In this document: positions 1 through 5,239 of the stretch, piece by piece
How the letters are laid out: every line of letters begins with the position of its first letter
How positions within the stretch are numbered: position 1 is the first letter of the stretch
Assembly: GCA_902492855.1 (NCBI GenBank)
Contig: CABUMU010000128.1
Location: 1-5,239, forward strand
Source of the DNA: an uncultured Collinsella sp.
GTDB taxonomy: Bacteria > Actinomycetota > Coriobacteriia > Coriobacteriales > Coriobacteriaceae
Direction: 5' to 3'
Length of the DNA: 5,239 nucleotides
Made by a program: the position numbers and the translations under genes
The notes under the pieces: generated by a model
Told to the model about the DNA's origin: nothing
Databases searched by the model: none
What the model saw: the letters and a program-made list of their open reading frames with translations, nothing else

Positions 1-1320
1 CTCGAATATCACTTTGACATCAAAGGCGACGACGCCTCCATCCACCCCAATACCGTCGACATCGACATGGTCGACGACACGGGCGCCACGGCACAGGTCC
101 GCGGCGAGAGCCTGGGCGGCGGCAAGATGCGCATCAGCCGCATTAACGGCGTCGGCGTCGACATCTCGGGCATGTATTCCACACTCTTCGTGGCGCACAA
201 GGACGTCCCCGGTGTACTCGCCGCGCTCACCAACCTGCTCGCCTACGCCCACGTGAACATCGCCTTCTGCCGCACCTACCGCACCGAAGTGGGCGGCCAG
301 GCCTACTCCGTCTTTGAGACCGACGGCGCGCCCGACGACACCGTCGTCCCCATGTTACGTAAGCTCGACAATGTCGATTACGCGACCTTTATCGAGCTCC
401 CCGGTTCTGCCTCGTCGCTCTCCCCCGGCGTCTCGGCCAAGGAGATCTTCGACGACGGCGAGCAGCTGCTCGATGCGTGCGAGGAACTGGGGCTCAGCAT
501 CGGCGCCGTCATGGCCGTCCGCGAGGCGCGTTTGACCGGCGAGGCCCACGCCGTCGCCGCCATGCGCCGCGTGCTCGAGGTCATGCGCGAGGAGACCACG
601 GCCCCCATCGCCAATCCGCAGCGTTCGCTTGGCGGGCTTATCGGCGGCGAGGCCAAGCTCGTCGAAGCCACCGGCCGCAACGATTTGAGTGAAAGCCTGA
701 TGGGTGCTGTCCAGACCGACGCCGTGGCTCGCTCAATGGCCGTGCTCGAGCGCTCCGCTACGATGGGCGTGATCGTCGCCGCCCCCACGGCCGGCTCCGC
801 GGGTGTTGTGCCCGGCTGCGTGCTTGCGCTCGCCGATCGCCTGCAGCTCGACGACGAGCAGGTCATGGACGCGCTCTACTGCGCAGCCGCCATCGGCCTC
901 AACCTCACCACGAGCGCCTGCGTCGCCGGCGCCGAGGGCGGCTGTCAAGCCGAGGTGGGAAGTGCCGCCGCCATGGCAGCCGCCGCGCTGGTGCAGATGC
1001 TCGGCGGCACGCCCGAGCAGGCGCTCGACGCCAGTTCCATCGCGCTGAGTAACCTGCTGGGCCTCGTTTGTGACCCCGTCGGTGGCCTCGTGGAGGTGCC
1101 CTGCCAAAACCGCAACGCCATCGGCGTGGCAGCGGCCTTTAGCTCGGCACAACTCGCCCTCGCAGGCATTAAAAGCTTGGTGCCGTTTGACCAGATGGCA
1201 CATGTCATGCTATCGGTGGGCCACGCGTTGCCGGCCACGCTGCGCGAGACGGCAAAGGGCGGCATCGCGCAGGCTCCGGCCGCACTTTCGGCCTGTGCAA
1301 AATGCGGCGTGTGCGGATAG
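1..1320 (+). CDS. sdaA: L-serine dehydratase (L-serine ammonia-lyase), iron-sulfur dependent, single-chain beta-ACT-alpha form; 5' partial
   Basis: Deaminates L-serine to pyruvate and ammonia in the cytoplasm using an oxygen-sensitive [4Fe-4S] cluster. The frame is open from base 1 and 439 residues are visible. The first ATG (base 67) lies inside the conserved beta domain, so the true start is upstream, probably about 85-90 residues (inferred from family layout). In order, in window residues: end of the beta domain with HPNT (15-18) and SLGGGKMRI (37-45); an ACT regulatory domain (about 59-132); the alpha catalytic domain (about 146-439) with APTAGSAG and GGCQAE. Cysteines 315, 357 and 368 are spaced 42 and 11 apart, which matches the cluster ligands 343, 385 and 396 that I recall for the Legionella enzyme. 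The protein ends in CAKCGVCG; one of its cysteines probably acts as the C-terminal 'tail-in-mouth' cysteine of the family. A terminator follows 18 bases after the stop. The family call is very secure; the symbol is by analogy, since other genomes split this into sdaAB and sdaAA. Confidence 0.96.
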   Translation, partial: LEYHFDIKGDDASIHPNTVDIDMVDDTGATAQVRGESLGGGKMRISRINGVGVDISGMYSTLFVAHKDVPGVLAALTNLLAYAHVNIAFCRTYRTEVGGQAYSVFETDGAPDDTVVPMLRKLDNVDYATFIELPGSASSLSPGVSAKEIFDDGEQLLDACEELGLSIGAVMAVREARLTGEAHAVAAMRRVLEVMREETTAPIANPQRSLGGLIGGEAKLVEATGRNDLSESLMGAVQTDAVARSMAVLERSATMGVIVAAPTAGSAGVVPGCVLALADRLQLDDEQVMDALYCAAAIGLNLTTSACVAGAEGGCQAEVGSAAAMAAAALVQMLGGTPEQALDASSIALSNLLGLVCDPVGGLVEVPCQNRNAIGVAAAFSSAQLALAGIKSLVPFDQMAHVMLSVGHALPATLRETAKGGIAQAPAALSACAKCGVCG

Positions 1321-1338
1321 CGACAAAGAACGACTCAA

Positions 1339-1365
1339 AGGTGGGACAAATGTCCCACCTCTTTT
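1339..1365 (+). terminator. Rho-independent-type terminator after the serine dehydratase gene
   Basis: The arms AGGTGGGACA (1339-1348) and TGTCCCACCT (1351-1360) are perfect reverse complements around AA. With a realistic loop this gives a 9 bp stem and a 4-base loop (AAAT). CTTTT follows directly (1361-1365). The stem begins 18 bases after the stop codon at 1320. The T run is short, so termination may be incomplete. The upstream side offers almost no T run for the minus strand, so it is probably one-directional. Confidence 0.8.
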
Positions 1366-1383
1366 GAATGCCACCGTTTCCGT

Positions 1384-1412
1384 ACCACAAACAGCAGGGC
1401 AATCGCTATAAT
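1384..1412 (+). promoter_or_regulatory. Probable sigma-70-type promoter of the L,D-transpeptidase gene
   Basis: A perfect -10 hexamer TATAAT lies at 1407-1412, in the gap between a terminator and the next gene. Seventeen bases upstream is ACCACA (1384-1389), which matches TTGACA at only three of six positions, so the -35 element is weak. No extended -10 TG is present. Transcription would start near 1419, leaving a leader of about 50 bases before the ATG at 1470. The -10 call is good; the -35 assignment is tentative. Confidence 0.6.
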
Positions 1413-1453
1413 GCAAGCCCAGTAAAAACACGATGAACCGCAAGGCGAAAATC

Positions 1454-1459
1454 GAAGGA
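1454..1459 (+). promoter_or_regulatory. Ribosome binding site that decides the transpeptidase start
   Basis: GAAGGA at 1454-1459 is the only Shine-Dalgarno-like sequence here. It sits one base before the ATG at 1461, too close to work, but ten bases before the ATG at 1470. The start at 1470 is therefore preferred. Confidence 0.6.
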
Positions 1460-1469
1460 TATGCATACG

Positions 1470-3194
1470 ATGTCGCAAAACGATCGAACTCAACTGATTC
1501 CCGATCCGCAGCAGCCGAGCAGGCACACCGGAGGCGTTCAGTCGCCGCGTCCTATCGCGCCGAGCCACGGTCAGCAGCGTAGTGCAGCAAACGTTTCCCA
1601 ACGCCCGAACCAACAGCGACAACAACGTCAGCAGCGCCAGACAAACGGCAATGCGCCCAAGCAGCCCCCCACGCACGCTCGAGGCGATCGCGGCCCCGCG
1701 CGCAAACCCGCCGAGAACAATAAGTCGGGCAAAAAGACGACGCTCTTTGTCGTCCTGGGTCTAATCGTCATTGTCTATATCGTAGGCGTCGTAGCATTTT
1801 CTCAGGTAGCCTACCCCAACACCACCATTGCCGGCGTCGATGTCTCGTTCTCCAACGCTTCGTCTGCCGCTACCAAGGTCAATTCGGCATGGAAGCACTA
1901 TAAGCTCACCGTGACAGGCGATGACTTTAGCTGGACCTATCAGCCCGAGTCCGATGAGCCCATCGTCGACGGCGAAGCTGCCGCAAAAGAGATCATCAGC
2001 CACAACGAAGCCTTTGCATGGCCGGTCCGCCTTGTGGAATCCTTAAGCGGCAAGACCAAAACAACTGCTACCTCCAACGAAGTCGATCTTGATCAAGACG
2101 TCGACCTGTCCATGCTCTCCGACACCTTTGACCAAAAGAAGTTTGAGAAGGATCTGGGCACCGCCATCGACGAGTTTAACGAGGGGCGTTCGGGCACGTT
2201 CGAGGCCAATAGCTCCTATGACGAACAGGCCGGCAAGTTTACCGTCGAGAAGGCGCGCTCCAACGAAAAACTCAACCGCGAGCATGTCATTAAATATGCC
2301 GAGCTCGAGCTTGCCTCGCTGGCCGAGACCGTAGATCTTTCCAAGCTCGGCAACGATGCCTATGAGCCGCTCAATGGAACGCTGACCGATGATCAGATTC
2401 AGGCCGCATGCGATGCCGCCAACAACTTCCTGGGCGTCAACGTGACCCTCAAGCTCAACGGCGAGGATGCCGGCAAAGTTGATGGCAGCTCCGTATTGCA
2501 GTGGATCAGCTTTGCCGATCCGGCCAACCCCACGCTCGATACGTCGCAGATCAGCAGCTGGGCAGCCGAGCTCGCCAACGGCTTTAATACCGTGGGCTCC
2601 ACTCGCTGGTGGACGCGCGCCGATGGCAAGCAGTGCGCCGTCGAAGGCGGTGACTTTGGTTGGTCCATCGACAGCAGCTCGCTCGCCAAGCAGGTCGAGG
2701 ACGCCATTAACAACAAGCAGACCGGCGAAATCGAGATTAAGTATCCCCAGAAGGCCGATACCTTTACCGCAAAGGGCGAACCCGACTGGAAGGCATACAT
2801 CGATGTCGATCTGTCCGAGCAGCACGCGCGCTACTACGACGAGAGCGGCAATATCGTATGGGAGGCCAACTTTATCTCGGGCAAGCCGGGCGAGGACGCC
2901 ACGCCCGAGGGCGTCTGGCAGATCAACAGCAACGACGGCGCGAGCACGCTGATTGGTGCCAAGGACCCCGAGACAGGCAAGCCCAAATACGAGAGCCCGG
3001 TGAGCTACTGGATGCCGTTTGAGGGCAACATGATCGGCTTCCACGATGCCACCTGGCAAAACGACAAGAGCTTCGATAACGCCGAATCGTACAAGTGGTG
3101 CGGCAGCCACGGTTGCATCAACCTGCGCCTAGCCGACGCCAAAGCGCTTCACGACTGCATTAAAGTCGGCCTGTGCGTGGTTGTCCACTCGTAG
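1470..3194 (+). CDS. Membrane-anchored L,D-transpeptidase (YkuD catalytic domain, PG_binding_4 domains)
   Basis: Probably forms 3->3 peptidoglycan cross-links, or attaches groups to stem peptides, on the outer face of the membrane. From the ATG at 1470 the product has 574 residues. It has a cytoplasmic, disordered N-terminus rich in Q, R, P and N (1-84, with a QQR run at 48-57), then K85, K88 and K89, and one transmembrane helix (about 92-110) with an N-in anchor. The extracellular part starts with YPNTTIAGVDVS, the usual lead-in to PG_binding_4. Two PG_binding_4-like modules follow (about 169-287 and 309-425), then the YkuD domain (about 440-574). That domain contains IDVDLSEQ, TPEGVW, PVSYWMPF, the catalytic His in GFHDA (H525) and SHGCIN with catalytic Cys549. 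The layout resembles the enterococcal Ldtfm group. An unusual extra cysteine, C544, precedes the motif (WCGSHGC), and two more lie near the C-terminus (C563, C569). It has its own promoter; an exporter operon lies downstream. The enzyme family is certain; the acceptor stem and biological role are not visible. The alternative start at 1461 would add three residues. Confidence 0.95.
   Translation: MSQNDRTQLIPDPQQPSRHTGGVQSPRPIAPSHGQQRSAANVSQRPNQQRQQRQQRQTNGNAPKQPPTHARGDRGPARKPAENNKSGKKTTLFVVLGLIVIVYIVGVVAFSQVAYPNTTIAGVDVSFSNASSAATKVNSAWKHYKLTVTGDDFSWTYQPESDEPIVDGEAAAKEIISHNEAFAWPVRLVESLSGKTKTTATSNEVDLDQDVDLSMLSDTFDQKKFEKDLGTAIDEFNEGRSGTFEANSSYDEQAGKFTVEKARSNEKLNREHVIKYAELELASLAETVDLSKLGNDAYEPLNGTLTDDQIQAACDAANNFLGVNVTLKLNGEDAGKVDGSSVLQWISFADPANPTLDTSQISSWAAELANGFNTVGSTRWWTRADGKQCAVEGGDFGWSIDSSSLAKQVEDAINNKQTGEIEIKYPQKADTFTAKGEPDWKAYIDVDLSEQHARYYDESGNIVWEANFISGKPGEDATPEGVWQINSNDGASTLIGAKDPETGKPKYESPVSYWMPFEGNMIGFHDATWQNDKSFDNAESYKWCGSHGCINLRLADAKALHDCIKVGLCVVVHS
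1611..1640 (+). repeat. Short in-frame triplet-unit repeat coding QQR
   Basis: Thirty bases encode (QQR)x3 plus Q in the disordered cytoplasmic tail of the transpeptidase. The codons vary (caa/cag, cga/cgt/cgc), so this is a protein-level low-complexity repeat and not a perfect DNA microsatellite. Confidence 0.6.
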
Positions 3195-3262
3195 TGCAAC
3201 GCGCGCATTCATACAACATGGAACTGCTGCGACTAATCTAACAGTTCCGAAAGAAACCGTCT

Positions 3263-3292
3263 TATGCGCCTGCCCCGACCGGTGGGCGCATA
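3263..3292 (+). other. Strong stem-loop upstream of the exporter operon (possible weak terminator or leader element)
   Basis: TATGCGCC (3263-3270) pairs perfectly with GGCGCATA (3285-3292). Two wobble pairs and two C-G pairs extend the stem inward to 12 bp around a six-base loop, CCGACC (3275-3280). The following bases (TACTTATGG) are only partly T-rich, so it is not a classic terminator. TATACT (3291-3296) resembles a -10 box and overlaps the 3' arm, but I see no convincing -35 box at the right spacing. The ribosome binding site at 3315-3321 lies outside the stem. The rest of the gap from 3195 shows only a weaker hairpin at 3220-3248. Confidence 0.45.
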
Positions 3293-3314
3293 TACTTATG
3301 GAGGTTCTTTCTAT

Positions 3315-3321
3315 AAAGGAG
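3315..3321 (+). promoter_or_regulatory. Ribosome binding site that decides the adaptor start
   Basis: AAAGGAG at 3315-3321 is a near-consensus Shine-Dalgarno sequence five bases before the ATG at 3327. It fixes that start over the in-frame upstream ATG at 3264, which lies within the hairpin and has no such site. Confidence 0.85.
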
Positions 3322-3326
3322 ACGCT

Positions 3327-4763
3327 ATGCCGAATGCCCCCACGATCACCCCGGACCCAGATGATACCGAGCGCACACCCGAAGGTGTCACCGAAACGAT
3401 TCCTCTGATTACAGACGTTCATGCCGAAAAGCAGAACGAACGCATAAACGATACGGCCGAGATTTCCGATGAAGAGGCATATGCCAAGCTCAAGGCAAAA
3501 CGTGCCGAACGTCGACGCAAAAAGCTGATTCGACGCGGTATTGCCGCCGGCGTCGTTGGCGCCATCGCGTTCATTGGCATTGTTGCAACTCTGGTTTTCA
3601 ATGCGCAGCCGCAGAGCGCCAGCGGACCTGTGACCGACATGGTGACCGAGGGCACGTTTTCCACGACCGTCGAGGCGAAAGGCCAGCTCAAGCCTATTTC
3701 GTCCTCAGTGGTCTCCCCTTCTGTCGACGGTACGGTCGATTCGATCAACGTGCAGGCAGGCCAATCCGTCAACGAGGGCGACGTGCTTATGACCATTAAA
3801 AACGACGAGCTCGATCGCAATGTTGCCGAGGCGCAGCGTGCAGTTGCGGCCGCTCAGGAAGACCTCACCAACGCGCAGAAAGCCGCAGCTGCCGCACAGG
3901 CCGCCGCAACGACGGACGTCGATGGAGCTTCCGCCGCGCCTGGCATCTCCGCCGCATCAGCGGACACGAACGCCGTATCGGCCGCGCAGCGCAGCCTCGC
4001 ATCGGCCCAGGCAAACCTCGATCAGGCGAACGCCAAGGCCGCCAGCCGTACGGTCACGGCCCCGAGCTCGGGCAGCATCGTGGAGCTCAACGCCAAGGTG
4101 GGCGCCACGGTAACAGGCGGCATGATCATGGGCGAAAGCGATACGAGCGGCGGCAAGCAGTGCATGCAGATCGCCGACCTATCCAAGATGAAGGTGACCG
4201 TACAGGTGGGCGAAAAGGACATCGCCAAGATCGCCGTTGGGCAGAGCGCCAACGTCACGTATCCCGCGTTTCCCGATATCGTGAGCCAGGGCACCGTCAC
4301 GGCTATCGCGTCGGTGGCAAACTCCGACGCCGCCAACGGTGGCGGCGGCAGCGTAACCTTTAACGTCGACATTCTCATCGAGGCGCCCGACGCGCGCCTG
4401 AAGCCGGGCATGACGGCCGAGGTATCGGTGGTGACCGAGCAGCTCGACGACGTGGTGATGGTGCCGACGATGGCGCTCATGACCGAAGACGGCGAACACT
4501 ATTACGTCAACGTGGCAACCGATGACGAGGGCAAGCAAACCCATCGCGTGAAGGTGACCGTCGTAACGCAAAACGACAACGAAGCCGCAGTCGGCAAGAC
4601 ACAGGTCAAGCGCGACGACCAGGGCAACGAGATCAACCCCAACGTGCCGGTTACCAAGCTGCGCGATGGCGACACCCTCGTCATGGATACCGGAGCGGAC
4701 GCAACGGCTGACGGCGGCTACAGCGCGGATTCGGGCAGTATGTCTGCCGACGAGGGCATGTAA
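3327..4763 (+). CDS. HlyD/MacA-family membrane-fusion (adaptor) subunit of an ABC exporter
   Basis: Extracytoplasmic adaptor of a MacAB/YknXYZ-like export complex; it would link the ABC transporter to its substrate outside the membrane. It has 478 residues. The first 69 are cytoplasmic and charged, with an AYAKLKAKRAERRRKK stretch, then one transmembrane helix (about 71-92). The first lipoyl half follows (about 120-160, with VDGTVDSINVQAGQSVNEGDVL), then an alanine-rich helical hairpin (about 162-197 and 213-240) joined by a G/P/A loop. The second lipoyl half is at about 241-268 (TVTAPSSGSIVELNAKVGATV), then a beta-barrel (about 287-370, with LKPGMTAEVSV) and a membrane-proximal domain (from about 375, with VPTMALM and LRDGDTLVMDTGA). 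The C-terminal tail is G/S/D/A-rich. The coiled coil is short and its tip is a flexible loop, which suits a Gram-positive adaptor with no TolC partner (inference). It is joined to the ATPase gene by an overlapping stop/start. Its substrate cannot be read from the sequence; macA or yknX would be an analogy only. Confidence 0.93.
   Translation: MPNAPTITPDPDDTERTPEGVTETIPLITDVHAEKQNERINDTAEISDEEAYAKLKAKRAERRRKKLIRRGIAAGVVGAIAFIGIVATLVFNAQPQSASGPVTDMVTEGTFSTTVEAKGQLKPISSSVVSPSVDGTVDSINVQAGQSVNEGDVLMTIKNDELDRNVAEAQRAVAAAQEDLTNAQKAAAAAQAAATTDVDGASAAPGISAASADTNAVSAAQRSLASAQANLDQANAKAASRTVTAPSSGSIVELNAKVGATVTGGMIMGESDTSGGKQCMQIADLSKMKVTVQVGEKDIAKIAVGQSANVTYPAFPDIVSQGTVTAIASVANSDAANGGGGSVTFNVDILIEAPDARLKPGMTAEVSVVTEQLDDVVMVPTMALMTEDGEHYYVNVATDDEGKQTHRVKVTVVTQNDNEAAVGKTQVKRDDQGNEINPNVPVTKLRDGDTLVMDTGADATADGGYSADSGSMSADEGM
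4752..4756 (+). promoter_or_regulatory. Ribosome binding site for the ABC ATPase inside the adaptor gene
   Basis: GAGGG at 4752-4756 lies within the last codons of the adaptor gene, six bases before the ATPase ATG at 4763. Together with the TAATG stop/start overlap (4761-4765) it indicates translational coupling. Confidence 0.65.
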
Positions 4764-5239
4764 TGCGTCCCGTTATCGACATCCGCAACGTGCACCGCAT
4801 CTTTGAGAGCGAGGCAGGTTGCGCCCACATCCTGCACAACGTGAGCCTGGCGGTAGATCCCGGCGAGTTCGTCGCCATTACCGGCCCCTCGGGCTCGGGC
4901 AAATCAACGCTCATGAACATCCTAGGCTGCCTGGATAAGCCGACGGCGGGCGACTACTACCTGCAAGGGCTCAACGTGGCCGAGCTTGACGATGACGAGC
5001 TCACCGAAGTTCGTGCCCTGAGCATTGGCTTTGTCTTTCAGAGCTTCAACCTGCTGCCGCGCCTGTCGGTTATCGAAAACGTCATGCTGCCGCTGGCCTA
5101 CACCAATGTGCCCCGTAGCCAGCGCGAAATGCGCGCCGTGCACGCGCTACAGGCCGTCACGCTGCCGGTCGACCACTGGGACCACCGCATATCAGAGCTC
5201 TCGGGCGGACAGATGCAGCGCGTCGCCATCGCGCGCGCT
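4763..5239 (+). CDS. ABC transporter ATP-binding protein, MacB/LolD/YknY type; 3' partial
   Basis: Cytoplasmic ATPase that would power the exporter formed with the adaptor encoded just upstream. The ATG at 4763 shares its A with the adaptor stop codon (TAATG). The first 159 residues are visible. They show IDIRNVHRIF, the Walker A motif GPSGSGKST (41-49), the family-typical MNILGCLDKPTAG (51-63), the Q-loop in GFVFQSFNLLPRLSVIENV (Q93) and the ABC signature LSGGQ (146-150) followed by MQRVAIARA. The window ends just before Walker B, so catalytic completeness cannot be judged. The LNLLP-like segment and the 'LSVIENVMLPL' pattern place it with the MacB/LolD/FtsE-like ATPases. Members of this family are usually about 220-260 residues when the ATPase is a separate chain; a fusion to an FtsX-like permease, as in MacB, is also possible and would be seen downstream. 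Confidence 0.95.
   Translation, partial: MRPVIDIRNVHRIFESEAGCAHILHNVSLAVDPGEFVAITGPSGSGKSTLMNILGCLDKPTAGDYYLQGLNVAELDDDELTEVRALSIGFVFQSFNLLPRLSVIENVMLPLAYTNVPRSQREMRAVHALQAVTLPVDHWDHRISELSGGQMQRVAIARA

Noticed and set aside
733..1203. Minus-strand open frame inside the serine dehydratase gene
   Set aside because: It is opposite the conserved alpha domain with its cluster cysteines, and has no start signal or recognisable product.
67..1320. ATG at 67 as the start of the serine dehydratase gene
   Set aside because: The same frame is open back to base 1 and codes conserved beta-domain sequence (HPNT at 43-54), so the gene begins before the window.
1461..1469. ATG at 1461 as the transpeptidase start
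   Set aside because: The only Shine-Dalgarno sequence ends one base before it, while the ATG at 1470 has workable spacing. The difference is three residues, so this is a preference and not proof.
1611..1640. CAA/CAG/CGN triplet run as a DNA repeat array
   Set aside because: The codons differ from unit to unit, there are no spacers, and it fits a low-complexity protein linker.
2043..3110. Long open frame on the minus strand, opposite the transpeptidase
   Set aside because: It lies wholly within a gene with clear catalytic motifs, shows no recognisable domain, and such antisense frames are common in GC-rich genes because of codon bias.
3220..3248. Inverted repeat GGAACTG/CAGTTCC as a terminator of the transpeptidase gene
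   Set aside because: A 7 bp stem with a 15-base loop and no T run after it is weak and likely to occur by chance; nothing else supports it.
3264..3326. ATG at 3264 as the adaptor start (21 extra residues)
   Set aside because: It lies inside a stable hairpin with no ribosome binding site, while the ATG at 3327 has AAAGGAG at five bases.
3298..3408. Small leader peptide frame starting with ATG at 3298, overlapping the adaptor start
   Set aside because: No ribosome binding site precedes it and the peptide resembles nothing known; its length is explained by the coding bias of the overlapping adaptor gene.

Overview
The window looks like ordinary chromosomal DNA from a GC-rich anaerobic actinobacterium, most likely of the class Coriobacteriia (Collinsella-like). 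This placement is an inference from memory. It rests on the GC-rich codon use, the single-chain ACT-containing iron-sulfur L-serine dehydratase, and a YkuD L,D-transpeptidase with PG_binding_4 domains beside a Gram-positive-type MacA/MacB-like export operon. No marker gene in the window proves it.

Layout, all on the plus strand: (1) bases 1-1320, the 3' part of a fused beta-ACT-alpha L-serine dehydratase (deaminase), cut at its 5' end by the window edge. (2) Bases 1321-1469, a gap with a strong stem-loop terminator (1339-1365), a clear TATAAT -10 box (1407-1412) and a Shine-Dalgarno sequence that sets the next start. (3) Bases 1470-3194, a membrane-anchored L,D-transpeptidase: disordered cytoplasmic N-terminus, one transmembrane helix, two PG_binding_4-like modules and a catalytic YkuD domain. 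(4) Bases 3195-3326, a gap with a strong hairpin (3263-3292) and a good ribosome binding site. (5) Bases 3327-4763, a HlyD/MacA-type membrane-fusion (adaptor) protein. (6) Bases 4763-5239, the start of a MacB/LolD-type ABC ATPase, joined to the adaptor gene by a TAATG stop/start overlap and cut at its 3' end just before the Walker B motif.

How they work together: the serine dehydratase feeds serine carbon to pyruvate and appears to be a separate, terminated transcription unit. The transpeptidase starts its own unit and probably makes 3->3 peptidoglycan cross-links at the outer face of the membrane. The adaptor and ATPase form an operon for a tripartite-like exporter resembling YknXYZ/MacAB, whose FtsX-like permease should lie just downstream. 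Whether the transpeptidase is co-transcribed with the exporter is undecided: 132 bases and a hairpin separate them.

I found no RNA genes, mobile elements, CRISPR arrays or signs of recent transfer, and no convincing case for a new system. The points most worth checking are the CxxCxxCG tail of the serine dehydratase, the extra cysteine beside the transpeptidase active site, and the hairpin in front of the export operon.
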